This document shows, one piece after another, positions 1-9,467 of a stretch of DNA of 64,000 nt. This DNA is from Shewanella indica (GTDB lineage: Bacteria > Pseudomonadota > Gammaproteobacteria > Enterobacterales > Shewanellaceae): contig NZ_NIJK01000025.1 in the NCBI RefSeq assembly GCF_002836975.1, positions 1 through 64,000 of the forward strand, written 5' to 3'. A program made the translations under genes and the position numbers. Every line of letters starts with the position of its first letter. Position 1 is the first letter of the stretch. The notes below the pieces were generated by a model, which was not told the DNA's origin, did not search any database, and saw only the letters and a program-made list of their open reading frames with translations.

Positions 1-49
1 GCCGCCGTGCTGGTTGGAGTCCTACATTTCGCTCAGAGTTGTTATTTGG

Positions 50-1798
50 TTAAGATATAAGCAAAGTGGAATCCCGCCCTGCCTCCAAGGAAGCATCCGG
101 TATTGCCCCATTCAGTTCGGTACGAGACAAGTTATCACTTATCTGATATTCGCCTAAGTTCACCTTATAATTTCTAGCCATGGCAACAGCTTTACTGACA
201 TCAATGCGTCCGAAACCATAAAAATCATGGAATTTAAACCCAGCAGCATTGGTAAACCAAGCAGGCACAGCTTCATAAAGCTGACTAGCATCCGTATTTA
301 AAGGAACTCTGATAGGCTGAATATTGGCATCTACCTGCTTGGACGTCATGGCCAGAATATGCCGGATATCACGCCAGGAGAGTGATGGATTGACACTCAT
401 TATCATGGCAATCGCACCACTGACATTCGGGGCTGCTGCCGATGTCCCGTTCATGGTAGAACGATAGTCACACTCAAGATTGAGTGGATGCTGGCCCCCA
501 TTAAAAGGGGTTCTGGGGCGCTCTTCGGTAACCGAACTGCCTTTGTCACAACCGGCTCTGTCCGTAGTCACAATTGCAGGGTTCTGAGTACCATACTCCC
601 CCCCGGGAGCGTTAACAAAAACATTGGCCCCCACAGATGAATAACTGCTACGTTTACCATTTGCACTTCCTGCGCTGACCACAAGGTTATAGAGGTTGGT
701 ATTATTGGGAGACATGTTGGCATTGTGATAGGGTAATCCTTTATTGGCTGGCCTATTTTCATCTCTGGCTGTAAAGAAGTCTCTTGGTAATAGATATCTA
801 GGTTGCCCTGTGGCGTTGTACCCCAAAAAATTATAATTATATCCATTACCGGCAGACTTGACGAAAATACTGCCCTTGCCATTAAAACTCTTGGTAGTCA
901 CCTGCTGATAAACTTCAAACTCATTTTCTCTCATTAGACCTGGAATCACAGGTTGGTTTCCATAACTTTGGTTAAACACCCTGGCTCGGTCGCTATAAGC
1001 ACTTGCGCCATGGGACTTGGCGAAATTTTCAAAGGTTTGTACATTGCGGATCTCACGGCTAGGGTCGCTATCCAGGAAGTTAAAACCGATAAGCTTGGCT
1101 TCAGGTGCAACTCCCCGGCCACCTATACCATTCCACCCGGCAGCAGCAATGATTCCTGCAACCGAAGTCCCATGTGAAGCACTATTGGAAAATGGTGTCG
1201 GGTCAACTGTACCTGTGATTAGATTATAGGATCCGCCCGCTATCACATTGGCACTGAGATCCGGGTGACTGATCTCCAGACCATCATCTACCACAGCAAC
1301 AATGACATCTTTACCGGTAACACCTGAGGCTATGGCATCGCTGACATTGATGTCTTCACCGAGCACACCACGGTTTCTGGCAAAGGCATTTTGGCCTGTG
1401 TTTTTCAAATGCCACTGATGTTGATACAAGGGATCGCCTCCCTTTATTCTCAAGGTTAATGCCGAAATAGATTCACTCTTGCCGTCACTGACTTTGAAGC
1501 GCACGACTTCTGTGCCTTCCAACGCATCTGTCTGGTAGCTGAAGTTGCCCTTGGCCGCATCATTGATGGTCAAAGTCCCTAACTTGACTTCGCCGGGATC
1601 CACTAACGAAAAGGTGATCCCTCCTTCGGCATCTTTTCCTTCCAGCTGTCCATTGAGGCGTACCGACTGACGAACGTCATAGGTTACATCCCGGCTTTCC
1701 GGAGGTGTATTAACCGGCTCAGGCGCTTTCTTGCTGTCACTGCCACAACCCGCCAATAAGGCTGCAGCTATGCTCAGTGAAATAATCGACTTATGCAT
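50..1798 (-). CDS. S8 (subtilisin-family) serine peptidase, lipoprotein, probably shortened at its C-terminus
   Basis: This is an exported serine protease. A short signal peptide ends in a lipobox (LLAGC, Cys18), so it is predicted to be lipidated in the envelope. A roughly 100-residue beta-rich N-terminal segment precedes the S8 domain. The catalytic triad is intact: Asp near residue 167 (VVDDG), His near 209 (SHGTSVAG) and Ser near 452 (NGTSAAAP). The start at 1798 has an AAGGAA ribosome binding site. The protein ends a few residues after an IPDASLEAG segment, which resembles the entry into the P (Homo B) domain that often follows the catalytic domain in gammaproteobacterial subtilases. The frame stays open past the stop to the window edge, so a nonsense mutation is possible. 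Protease identity is certain; substrate is unknown. Confidence 0.9.
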   Translation of the reverse strand: MHKSIISLSIAAALLAGCGSDSKKAPEPVNTPPESRDVTYDVRQSVRLNGQLEGKDAEGGITFSLVDPGEVKLGTLTINDAAKGNFSYQTDALEGTEVVRFKVSDGKSESISALTLRIKGGDPLYQHQWHLKNTGQNAFARNRGVLGEDINVSDAIASGVTGKDVIVAVVDDGLEISHPDLSANVIAGGSYNLITGTVDPTPFSNSASHGTSVAGIIAAAGWNGIGGRGVAPEAKLIGFNFLDSDPSREIRNVQTFENFAKSHGASAYSDRARVFNQSYGNQPVIPGLMRENEFEVYQQVTTKSFNGKGSIFVKSAGNGYNYNFLGYNATGQPRYLLPRDFFTARDENRPANKGLPYHNANMSPNNTNLYNLVVSAGSANGKRSSYSSVGANVFVNAPGGEYGTQNPAIVTTDRAGCDKGSSVTEERPRTPFNGGQHPLNLECDYRSTMNGTSAAAPNVSGAIAMIMSVNPSLSWRDIRHILAMTSKQVDANIQPIRVPLNTDASQLYEAVPAWFTNAAGFKFHDFYGFGRIDVSKAVAMARNYKVNLGEYQISDNLSRTELNGAIPDASLEAGRDSTLLIS

Positions 1799-2217
1799 GC
1801 TTCTTTTCCTTTTGATAATAAAACGCCATACCGCCGAAAACTGGGTTTCAGAAGCAAATCTTTAATATGTATGGCGTATTTTTTATTGTTATAGCTTAGT
1901 CAAAACCAAGCATTAACATATGTATCACATGTAACAGCGAGTTCAATAGGAGAAAAACGACAAGCAGGAAAAATCCTACATACGATACGAGATGCGTTAT
2001 TTTAAGCATGTTATAAAAGACTAAATAAAGAAATGATAAACCTATAAATCTAAAAATAATTTCCTGTATAAACCTAAACGAAAACGCAATAAAAACAGCA
2101 TGTTGTTTAAATAATTAGTTACAAATTGCCGGGAAGATTTTATTTTTAAAAGCCTGTTATTAACAGAAAGGTATCATTTTATAAGAAAGGTTTTTCAAGC
2201 GCTGGGAATTTTGGAGG
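1799..2217. other. AT-rich intergenic region without a gene
   Basis: About 420 bases of clearly AT-rich sequence separate the subtilase start from the maiA terminator region. I see no coding frame, RNA gene or convincing operator here. It must hold the promoter of the minus-strand subtilase, but I cannot single out a good -35/-10 pair among the many AT-rich candidates. Confidence 0.6.
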
Positions 2218-2254
2218 TTATTTTATAGTCACCGCATAGATGACTATAAAATAA
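2218..2254 (-). terminator. Perfect 14-bp inverted repeat just after maiA
   Basis: The arms TTATTTTATAGTCA (2218-2231) and TGACTATAAAATAA (2241-2254) are perfect complements around a 9-base loop, beginning 5 bases after the maiA stop. The position suits a transcription end or 3' RNA stabiliser. No clear T-run follows on the minus strand, so it is not a textbook intrinsic terminator. Confidence 0.55.
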
Positions 2255-2259
2255 TAAAC

Positions 2260-2922
2260 CTACTGGGCATCATGTTGATTTTCAGGGGCAGCATCAATAA
2301 AGGCTGGCAGAGTCAGGCACTCATCATTAATACGGCAAATGTTGGGGTATGGAGACAAGTCAATATTAAAACGCTTGGCATTATAAACCTGAGGAACCAG
2401 ACAGATATCCACCAGGCTGACCTGGTCGCCGAAACAATACCGGCCCGAGTACTGCTGCAGCTGTTGCTCCAATGCACCAAAGCCCTGCTCGACCCAGTGG
2501 CGATACCAATCATTCTTGGCCGCATCATCCAACTTGAGCGTCCCGGTCAGATACTGCAACACTCGCAAGTTGTTCAAAGGATGGATCTCACAGGCAATTC
2601 CCATCGCCATAGCCCTGACCAGCGCCCGCTGCTCAATATCACCCGGCAACAGCGCCTCACCGCCAAAGGCTTCATCCAGATATTCAATGATCGCCAGCGA
2701 TTGGGACAGCACCAACTCGGCGCGCTCGTCGTTGTCATCCGTCACCACCAAAGCCGGTACCAACTCCTGCGGGTTTAGCGCCTTGAAAGCGGCCTGATGC
2801 TGCTCGCCGCCATTGCGCACCAGATGAACCGAGAGCTGCTCGGCGCAAAGCCCCTTGAGGTTGAGCGCAATCCGCACCCGATAAGCGGCGCTGGAGCGCC
2901 AGTAACCATATAATTTCAACAT
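2260..2922 (-). CDS. maiA: Maleylacetoacetate isomerase (zeta-class glutathione transferase)
   Basis: This enzyme performs the glutathione-dependent cis-trans isomerisation of maleylacetoacetate to fumarylacetoacetate, the penultimate step of tyrosine/homogentisate breakdown. The 220-residue protein begins with a thioredoxin-like GST fold containing the zeta-class active-site motif SSAAYRVRIAL (about residues 9-19), followed by an all-helical C-terminal GST domain; length is typical. The ATG at 2922 is preferred over a TTG 15 bases upstream because GGGAGA lies at proper spacing. It lies downstream of fahA on the same strand, but a terminator-like hairpin separates them, so it may also have its own promoter. 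Confidence 0.92.
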   Translation of the reverse strand: MLKLYGYWRSSAAYRVRIALNLKGLCAEQLSVHLVRNGGEQHQAAFKALNPQELVPALVVTDDNDERAELVLSQSLAIIEYLDEAFGGEALLPGDIEQRALVRAMAMGIACEIHPLNNLRVLQYLTGTLKLDDAAKNDWYRHWVEQGFGALEQQLQQYSGRYCFGDQVSLVDICLVPQVYNAKRFNIDLSPYPNICRINDECLTLPAFIDAAPENQHDAQ

Positions 2923-3036
2923 AAGTTGTTCTCCCAAAGCTCGCTAACCTTAGATTGCGACTCTGCCCTGGTGATGTTTTATCCAAAGCCTTAACGCTGA
3001 CACATTCGAAGGCAATACCAAGCCGGTATAAAAACC

Positions 3037-3068
3037 AACGGGGCTTCATCTTTATTGAAAGCCCCGTT
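3037..3068 (-). terminator. Hairpin terminator between fahA and maiA
   Basis: The arms AACGGGGCTT (3037-3046) and AAGCCCCGTT (3059-3068) form a 10-bp GC-rich stem with a 12-base loop. On the minus strand the stem is followed within two bases by a run of five T. It starts 16 bases after the fahA stop, so at least part of fahA transcription should end before maiA. Confidence 0.75.
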
Positions 3069-3084
3069 TTGTTATCAAGTTATT

Positions 3085-4074
3085 TTACTCGGCTATATAC
3101 TCAACTACCTGCTGATCTATCGTGCCGAAGATGCTGTGCCCGGCATCATCCAGCATTTCGATTCTGACCCTGTCTCCAAAGCCCATAAATGGCGTCACCG
3201 CCTTGCCCTCGGCAATCACTTCCAGCATGCGCTTTTCGGCCAAACAGCTGGAACCTGCGCTTCTGTCATAGTTGGAAATGGTGCCCGAACCTATGATGGC
3301 ACCGGCGCCCAGGGGGCGGGTTTTGGTGACATGGGCGATCAGCTCGGCAAAGTTGAAGGTCATATCCACCCCGGCATTGGGCTTGCCGAACAGTTCGTTG
3401 TTGAGATGGGTGATCAGCGGCAGCTGAACCCGAGTATCCTGCCATTTATCCCCCAGCTCATCCGGTGTGATTGCCACCGGCGAAAAACTACTGGAAGGTT
3501 TGGACTGGAAAAAGCCAAAGCCCTTGGCCAACTCGGCCGGGATCAGGTTACGCAGCGACACATCGTTAACCAACATCAACAGCTTGATGTGAGAGGCGGC
3601 GTTTTCAGCACTCACGCCCATGGGTACATCATCTGTAACCACGGCAATTTCCGACTCGAAATCTATGCCCCAATCTTCGCTTGCCAGCGGGATATCGGCT
3701 CTGGGAGCGATAAAACTGTCTGAACCGCCCTGATAGACCAAGGGATCTGTCCAGAAAGACTCCGGCATTTCGGCGCCGCGGGCCTTGCGCACCAGCTCAA
3801 CATGATTGACATAAGCGCTGCCGTCGGCCCACTGGTAAGCGCGGGGAAAAGGTGACAAACAACGGCTCTCGTCAAAATCCTGGGTGTTATCCAACATGCC
3901 GGCATTCAGGGCATCGGAAAGCTCTCTGAGCTGAGGTTCCAGCAGTGACCAACTGTCGAGCAATTGCTGCATGGTCTGAGCTATGGCGGGAACAGCCACT
4001 GTCTGCTTCAAATCTCGACTGACCAACATGAGTTGACCATCGCGGCGTCCATTGTCATATGTCGCTAATTTCAT
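3085..4074 (-). CDS. fahA: Fumarylacetoacetate hydrolase (fumarylacetoacetase)
   Basis: This enzyme hydrolyses fumarylacetoacetate to fumarate and acetoacetate, the last step of tyrosine catabolism. The 329-residue protein shows the FAH-family core, including the DFESEIAVV segment with metal-binding acidic residues and the GxGTISNYDRS region. The N-terminal region is that of the bacterial one-chain form. The ATG at 4074 has a very strong GGAAGGAG site. It is the upstream neighbour of maiA and is transcribed away from tyrR on the same strand. Assignment from context and sequence agree; the name follows pseudomonad usage. Confidence 0.9.
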   Translation of the reverse strand: MKLATYDNGRRDGQLMLVSRDLKQTVAVPAIAQTMQQLLDSWSLLEPQLRELSDALNAGMLDNTQDFDESRCLSPFPRAYQWADGSAYVNHVELVRKARGAEMPESFWTDPLVYQGGSDSFIAPRADIPLASEDWGIDFESEIAVVTDDVPMGVSAENAASHIKLLMLVNDVSLRNLIPAELAKGFGFFQSKPSSSFSPVAITPDELGDKWQDTRVQLPLITHLNNELFGKPNAGVDMTFNFAELIAHVTKTRPLGAGAIIGSGTISNYDRSAGSSCLAEKRMLEVIAEGKAVTPFMGFGDRVRIEMLDDAGHSIFGTIDQQVVEYIAE

Positions 4075-4228
4075 ACCTGCTCCTTCCTGTCTCTGTCCGG
4101 ATTAATGGTTTTCATCAGGCAATCTGCCCGGCTCAATCCGTTTCTGTTATCCCGCCAGTAATACCTCATGCCGCGGGCAATGAAAACTCTGTGACTCACT
4201 TCACATTTAACCGCTTTGAGAACGGGTT

Positions 4229-4246
4229 TGTAAACTTTCACTGACA
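4229..4246. promoter_or_regulatory. Possible weak TyrR box upstream of fahA
   Basis: The sequence TGTAAACTTTCACTGACA fits the TyrR half-site TGTAAA on the left, matches only four of six positions of TTTACA on the right, and keeps the invariant G-N14-C spacing. It lies about 155 bases upstream of the fahA start. It may be a weak box that needs a cofactor ligand; this is inference. Confidence 0.35.
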
Positions 4247-4335
4247 CTTATCACCAGCAAGCGCCGGCAAAGGCTTTGCGTTCAAGGAATGGCTAAATAT
4301 CAGCCATTCCGGCGGCAAATCCGCTTTACAGGGTT

Positions 4336-5874
4336 TCAGCGCTTCTTGCTGATCTCATATTCCCTGAGTTTATTGGCAATGGCGGTGTGGGATACCCCCA
4401 ACTTTTTCGCCAATTGGCGGGTACTGGGGTACGCCGGATAGAGACGCCGCAGCAAACCGGCTTCAAACTGCTTCATGGCCTGATCCAAGGTGCCTTCAAA
4501 CTCCTTGTCGAAATAGCCAAAACCTTCGGCATAGGAAGGCAGTTTCAACTGTTCTATAGTCAATTCGGCCGAACCGTCCCACATGGATACCGCTCTGAAC
4601 ACGGCGTTTTTCAGTTGCCGCACGTTACCGGGCCAGGCATAGGTCAACAGGTGCTCGCGGCAGGACGCCGAGATCCGCCGCACCGGGCTGGAAAGCTGCT
4701 GGCTGTAGTGTTCAAGGAACATTTCCGTCAGCGGGATAATATCGACCCTGCGTTCACGCAGCGCCGGCATATGGAAACTCAGTACATGAATTCGGTAGTA
4801 GAGATCTTCACGGAACTCACCGGTCTGACAAAGCTCCGCCAAATTCTTCTGGGTCGAGCAGATGATACGGACATCGGCGCGCACCTCTACATCGCCGCCG
4901 ATACGGCGGAAACTGCCATCCTGCAGCAAGCGTAACAATTTGACCTGAGCGGCCTTGGACATCTCGGCAATTTCATCGAGGAAGACGGTGCCGCCCTTGG
5001 CTTCTTCGAAGAAACCCCGCTTAACCACTTCCCCCTTACTGACATAACCAAACAGCTCCTCTTCCGCGGCACTGTCGGGCATGGCGGCGCAGTTGATGGC
5101 AATAAAGGGTTTCTCCCGTCGCATGCTGGCATCGTGACAGGCCCTGGCCATCAGCTCTTTTCCTGTACCGGTTTCCCCGGTGATCAGCAAAGGCGCATCC
5201 AGCTGTGCCATACGCTTGGCCTGCTTGAGTACCTCTTTCATCTTGTCGCTGACGGCCAGCACTGAGTCAAAGCCACTGCTCTGGCTCTGCAGCGCGTTGA
5301 ACTGTTTGCCCACCCGCGCCGGTGACTTGAGTGCCACCACGGCGCCGGCGAGAATACTCTTGTCGTTTTCATCCGGCAGATAGATAGGCAGCATTTCGGC
5401 CAGATACTCGTTGCTGCCAATAGCAACCCGGGTAGCCTGCGCCAACACCTTGGGCTCACTGAGCCAGCGACCAAAATTAAAACCTTGCACCCAGTGATTG
5501 AGGGATTCATCTATTACTTCATGTTCGGCCATTTCCAGAATAAGCAAGGCCGACTCGTTGACGATACGAATTCGCCCCTTTCCGTCGAGGGAGAACACGG
5601 CATCCGGCAGGGTTTTCAAGAGGGTTTTTAGGGCGTAATGCTCCTGCTCCGAGGGCATAAAGGAAACGGTTCTGACGTCGTGCACCCCTTCCACCTTACG
5701 GATTTGGGGCATCAACTCACTCAAGGTCTCAAAGCCGACCTCGGCAAACTGCAAATATAAGAATCCCTTGTTACTGGCGTCGATAGCGATAAGGTTAATC
5801 CCGTATCGCTCCAGCACCATTAAAATATCCTTGGCTAAACCAACGCGATCCTGACAACTGACTTCCAAGCGCAT
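4336..5874 (-). CDS. tyrR: Transcriptional regulator TyrR of aromatic amino-acid metabolism
   Basis: This is a ligand-responsive regulator that binds aromatic amino acids and controls their transport and metabolism. Domains in order are an N-terminal ACT domain (about residues 1-70, start MRLEVSCQDR), a PAS domain (about 80-190), an AAA+ domain with Walker A GETGTGKE near residue 231, and a C-terminal helix-turn-helix (ends near residue 510). As in E. coli TyrR, the AAA+ domain lacks the GAFTGA loop that contacts sigma-54, so it should act on sigma-70 promoters. I chose the ATG at 5874, not the one 9 bases upstream, because an AAGGGA site sits correctly for it and the length (512) equals the family norm. 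It sits between fahA and phhB, its likely targets. Confidence 0.95.
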   Translation of the reverse strand: MRLEVSCQDRVGLAKDILMVLERYGINLIAIDASNKGFLYLQFAEVGFETLSELMPQIRKVEGVHDVRTVSFMPSEQEHYALKTLLKTLPDAVFSLDGKGRIRIVNESALLILEMAEHEVIDESLNHWVQGFNFGRWLSEPKVLAQATRVAIGSNEYLAEMLPIYLPDENDKSILAGAVVALKSPARVGKQFNALQSQSSGFDSVLAVSDKMKEVLKQAKRMAQLDAPLLITGETGTGKELMARACHDASMRREKPFIAINCAAMPDSAAEEELFGYVSKGEVVKRGFFEEAKGGTVFLDEIAEMSKAAQVKLLRLLQDGSFRRIGGDVEVRADVRIICSTQKNLAELCQTGEFREDLYYRIHVLSFHMPALRERRVDIIPLTEMFLEHYSQQLSSPVRRISASCREHLLTYAWPGNVRQLKNAVFRAVSMWDGSAELTIEQLKLPSYAEGFGYFDKEFEGTLDQAMKQFEAGLLRRLYPAYPSTRQLAKKLGVSHTAIANKLREYEISKKR

Positions 5875-6072
5875 AACTGTCATTCCCTTTTATAATTCAG
5901 ATTTTTTGGGATTATCGCCTGCATGAAGAGGTCTGCAAGCGATGTAAAAATGCGCCCTATACGTTAGAAGGTTCTGACACAAGTGGCAAGCTCGCTTTAC
6001 AGCGGATTTGTAACAAAGGGAAAGGATTCAGTGTGAAGATACAATCAACACACTGAATATATTAGGAAAAGA

Positions 6073-6411
6073 TTAATCCAGCAACTGGTCTGTCTTGGCA
6101 GCCATGATAAAGTCGTTACGGTGCAACCCCTTAATGGAATGCGACCACCAGGTCACAGTCACCTTGCCCCATTCAGTCAGGATCCCCGGGTGGTGAAACT
6201 CTTCTTCAGCCAAGTCCGCCAGCTTATTGCTAAAGGCCATCGCCTGCCGGAAATTTTTAAACTTGTAAACCCGCTCCAGCTGCATGATGCCATCGCGCAC
6301 CTGCACGCCCCAATCCGGGATCATCCGAATAAGCTCGGCAAGCTCGGCATCTGTCACCTTGGGAGCATCGGCGCGGCATGCTTCGCACTTCATATTGGCC
6401 AGTTCAGTCAT
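6073..6411 (-). CDS. phhB: Pterin-4-alpha-carbinolamine dehydratase
   Basis: This enzyme dehydrates 4a-hydroxytetrahydropterin and so recycles the cofactor used by phenylalanine hydroxylase. The 112-residue protein is of normal length and has the family signature [20 protein letters not shown] region near residues 70-95. The N-terminus carries two cysteines (CEAC). The ATG at 6411 follows AAGGAGAT at ideal spacing; a longer frame upstream lacks a site. It lies 54 bases downstream of phhA, almost surely cotranscribed. Confidence 0.95.
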   Translation of the reverse strand: MTELANMKCEACRADAPKVTDAELAELIRMIPDWGVQVRDGIMQLERVYKFKNFRQAMAFSNKLADLAEEEFHHPGILTEWGKVTVTWWSHSIKGLHRNDFIMAAKTDQLLD

Positions 6412-6465
6412 AACATCTCCTTGAAAGTGGCCTGCACTTTTGCACACAGGCCATTACCGCCAGTA

Positions 6466-7257
6466 TCAGCTGGCTTTGGGTTGAAATTTGGGGGTAAAGA
6501 GTCCCAATCGTTTGGCTTGAGTAACCGCCTTCATAATGTCCATGCGGGCGATTTCATCCAGAAAATCGATATGCTCTATCTCGTAATAGATGGGCTGCAT
6601 AATGTCTATCCGATAGGGAGTGCGCAACACATCCAGCAGTTCAAAAGGTCTGCGCTCCGGAGTGTCACTGAAGGCGTACAGCGTCTCGCCCGGCGAGCTC
6701 AAAATGCCGCCACCGTATATTCTCAAGCCGTCAGTCTGGGTACGCAGCAAACCAAACTCCACGGTAAACCAGTAGAGACGCGCCAAAAAGACCCTGTCTT
6801 CCTTGCTGGCATCAAGCCCCAACTGACCGTAAATATGGGAGAAATGAGCAAAGGCCGGGTTGGTCAGCAAGGGACAATGACCGAAAATCTCATGAAAGAT
6901 ATCCGGCTCCTGCAGGTAATCAAACTCCTCCCTGCTGCGGATAAAAGTTGCCACCGGAAACTCCTTGTTGGCCAGGAGTTCAAAGAAGCGCCCGAATGAA
7001 ATAAGCGCCGGCACCGCCGCCGTCTTCCAACCCGTAGTGTCCTGCAACACGGCATCCAGCTCTCCCAGTTGCGGGATCCTGTCTTTGGGCAAGTCCAACG
7101 CCTTGAGTCCCTGCATGTATTCATCGCAGGCGCGACCGGGCAAGTTGTGTTCCTGGCGGGAATACAACTCCTGCCAGATGGCGTGTTCATCTTGCGGGTA
7201 ATCTATTCGGCCATCACTGCCTGGATGACGTGCCACATATTGAGTTGCTTTACTCAT
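6466..7257 (-). CDS. phhA: Phenylalanine 4-monooxygenase
   Basis: This is the iron- and tetrahydropterin-dependent enzyme that hydroxylates phenylalanine to tyrosine. The 263-residue protein matches the short bacterial form, which lacks the regulatory ACT domain of animal enzymes. The iron ligands are visible: His122 and His127 in FHEIFGHCP and Glu167 in YWFTVEFGL. It is the first gene of the phhA-phhB unit. A well-matched TyrR box lies about 105 bases upstream, so control by TyrR is likely. The ribosome binding site is weak (GTGAG). Confidence 0.95.
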   Translation of the reverse strand: MSKATQYVARHPGSDGRIDYPQDEHAIWQELYSRQEHNLPGRACDEYMQGLKALDLPKDRIPQLGELDAVLQDTTGWKTAAVPALISFGRFFELLANKEFPVATFIRSREEFDYLQEPDIFHEIFGHCPLLTNPAFAHFSHIYGQLGLDASKEDRVFLARLYWFTVEFGLLRTQTDGLRIYGGGILSSPGETLYAFSDTPERRPFELLDVLRTPYRIDIMQPIYYEIEHIDFLDEIARMDIMKAVTQAKRLGLFTPKFQPKAS

Positions 7258-7361
7258 AGTCCATACTCACTGCCTGAATCGTTTCTGATTTCATGTTCAC
7301 TCAAGGGCGAACTTTTGTTAACCAGCTCACACTTTATTTCCGGAGGCTAGTGATAAAAATT

Positions 7362-7379
7362 TGTAAAGAATTGGTTACA
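7362..7379. promoter_or_regulatory. TyrR box upstream of phhA
   Basis: TGTAAAGAATTGGTTACA matches the TyrR consensus TGTAAA-N6-TTTACA at 11 of 12 defined positions and keeps the G-N14-C core. It lies in the phhA/galU divergent region, about 105 bases before the phhA start and 159 before galU. Because tyrR is two genes away, it is very probably the TyrR site for phhAB. Confidence 0.75.
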
Positions 7380-7537
7380 AAATAGTATTTAGCTCGGTAA
7401 ACTCAGTAGCTTGCTCTTGCAGCCCAGGCAGAATTTTTTGCAAGTTTCCAGCAAAATAAGCCCTTTTTGCAAATGGCTTTTCAGTTTTACTGCATTACAA
7501 TAGGGGCTGATTTATCCCGAGCACCCAAGGTATCTGA

Positions 7538-8455
7538 ATGCCGATAAAATCAACCACCATCCGCAAGGCGGTGATCCCCGTTGCGGGTCTTGGCACCCGT
7601 ATGCTGCCGGCCACCAAGGCGATTCCCAAAGAGATGCTGCCGGTAGTAGATAAACCCTTGATTCAATATGTAGTCAGCGAAGCGATTGCCGCCGGCATCA
7701 AGGAGATAGTGCTGGTCACCCACGCCAGTAAAAACTCCATTGAAAACCACTTCGATACCAGTTTTGAACTGGAAGCCCAGCTAGAGCGCCGGGTAAAGCG
7801 GCAACTGCTCAATGAAGTGCAGTCCATCTGCCCGCAAAATGTCACTGTTATCAGCGTCCGCCAGGCTCAGGCCAAAGGGCTGGGGCATGCCATTCTCTGT
7901 GCCCGTCCGGTAGTAGGTGATGAGCCCTTCGCCGTGCTGCTACCGGATGTATTAGTAGACGATGCCGCCAGCGATCTTTCCCGCGATAACCTGGCCGAAA
8001 TGGTCAGCCTGTTCGACCAAACAGGAACCGGGCAGATAATGGTCGAAGGTGTACCGCACGAGAAGGTAGACCAATACGGAATAGCCGATGTCAACGGCCA
8101 CGATCTTAAGCCGGGCGAATCCCAGCCGCTGATCAAACTGGTTGAAAAACCGGATGTCGACGAAGCCCCCTCGAACTTGGCTGTAGTGGGCCGCTATGTG
8201 CTGCCTGCCGCCATTTGGCCCTTGCTAGGCAAAACACCGGCCGGTGCCGGTGATGAAATCCAGCTTACTGATGCCATTGCCATGCTGATGCAAAGCCAGC
8301 AGGTCAACGCTTACTATATGCGTGGCAAGAGCCATGACTGTGGCAACAAGCTTGGCTATATGCAAGCAACGGTAGAGCATGCATTGCGCCATCCCGAGCT
8401 TGGCAGTGAATTTGCCGCCTATCTGGGCGATTTAATAAAAGGATGTAAAGCATGA
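7538..8455 (+). CDS. galU: UTP-glucose-1-phosphate uridylyltransferase
   Basis: This enzyme makes UDP-glucose from UTP and glucose 1-phosphate, feeding surface polysaccharide and galactose metabolism. The nucleotidyltransferase signature [18 protein letters not shown] is at residues 16-33, and the length (305) is typical. The start has an AAGGTATC site. It overlaps galE by 4 bases (ATGA), so the two are translationally coupled and act in sequence. Confidence 0.96.
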   Translation: MPIKSTTIRKAVIPVAGLGTRMLPATKAIPKEMLPVVDKPLIQYVVSEAIAAGIKEIVLVTHASKNSIENHFDTSFELEAQLERRVKRQLLNEVQSICPQNVTVISVRQAQAKGLGHAILCARPVVGDEPFAVLLPDVLVDDAASDLSRDNLAEMVSLFDQTGTGQIMVEGVPHEKVDQYGIADVNGHDLKPGESQPLIKLVEKPDVDEAPSNLAVVGRYVLPAAIWPLLGKTPAGAGDEIQLTDAIAMLMQSQQVNAYYMRGKSHDCGNKLGYMQATVEHALRHPELGSEFAAYLGDLIKGCKA

Positions 8456-9465
8456 CAATTTTGGTCACCGGCGGTGCCGGTTATATTGGCACCCACACTC
8501 TGGTCGAACTCTTGGCCGCGGGCAAAGAGGTTGTGGTAATAGACAACCTGAGCAACTCAAGTGTTGAAGCCCTGGCCAGAGTCGAAGAGATCAGCGGCAA
8601 GAGCGTACTCTTTTATCAGGGTGATATCCTCAACAAGGCATTCCTGCAGAAAGTCTTCAGCGACCACAGCTTCGAAGCCGTTATTCACTTCGCTGGCCTC
8701 AAGGCGGTAGGTGAGTCCGTCGCCCAGCCACTGAAATATTATGAAAACAATGTCACCGGCACCCTAATTCTGTGTCAGGTGATGAAAGAATATGGCGTTC
8801 GCAACCTGGTATTCAGTTCATCGGCCACTGTTTACGGCGATCCCGCCAGTCTGCCGATCACCGAAACTTTTCCCACATCGGCCACCAACCCCTATGGTCA
8901 ATCCAAACTGATGGTGGAACATATTCTGGCGGATTTAGCCGCGGCCGAACCCAACTGGAATATCGCCCGCTTGCGTTACTTCAACCCGGTTGGCGCCCAC
9001 AAGAGCGGCCGTATCGGTGAAGATCCCAACGATATCCCAAATAACCTGATGCCATTTATCGCCCAGGTTGCCGTCGGCAAGCGTGATAAACTCAGCGTCT
9101 TCGGCAATGACTACCCCACAGTAGACGGCACAGGTGTGCGCGACTATATCCACGTGGTTGACCTGGCCATAGGTCACCTCAAGGCTCTGGACAAGCTCGC
9201 CACCAATCCAGGTCTGGTCACCTATAATCTGGGAACCGGCCAGGGCTACAGTGTACTTGAGATGGTCAAAGCCTTTGAGAAAGCCTGTAACAAGGCGATC
9301 CCCTTTGAGTTTGCCCCGCGTCGTCCCGGCGATATCGCCGCCTGTTATGCTGATCCCGCCCATGCTGCCAAAGAGCTGGGCTGGAAGGCTGAGCACAGCC
9401 TGCAGGATATGGCCGACTCCAGCTGGAACTGGCAATCCAACAACCCTAACGGTTACAAGGGTTAG
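8452..9465 (+). CDS. galE: UDP-glucose 4-epimerase
   Basis: This enzyme interconverts UDP-glucose and UDP-galactose using bound NAD. The 337-residue protein has the Rossmann motif GGAGYIGTH near the N-terminus, the Ser/Thr active-site stretch SSSATVYG, and the YxxxK motif in NPYGQSK. It follows galU with a 4-base overlap and is followed two bases later by napF, so all three are probably on one transcript. Confidence 0.96.
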   Translation: MTILVTGGAGYIGTHTLVELLAAGKEVVVIDNLSNSSVEALARVEEISGKSVLFYQGDILNKAFLQKVFSDHSFEAVIHFAGLKAVGESVAQPLKYYENNVTGTLILCQVMKEYGVRNLVFSSSATVYGDPASLPITETFPTSATNPYGQSKLMVEHILADLAAAEPNWNIARLRYFNPVGAHKSGRIGEDPNDIPNNLMPFIAQVAVGKRDKLSVFGNDYPTVDGTGVRDYIHVVDLAIGHLKALDKLATNPGLVTYNLGTGQGYSVLEMVKAFEKACNKAIPFEFAPRRPGDIAACYADPAHAAKELGWKAEHSLQDMADSSWNWQSNNPNGYKG

Positions 9466-9467
9466 TC

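Noticed and set aside
6121..6999. Long open frame (292 codons) opposite phhB and phhA
   Set aside because: It lies entirely over two well-supported genes in antisense and has no recognisable protein features or ribosome binding site; it is a reflection of codon bias.
7380..7480. Possible sigma-54 promoter in front of phhA
   Set aside because: The TGG...TTGCA-like pieces there have the wrong spacing (GG-N10-GC needed), and TyrR here lacks the GAFTGA loop.
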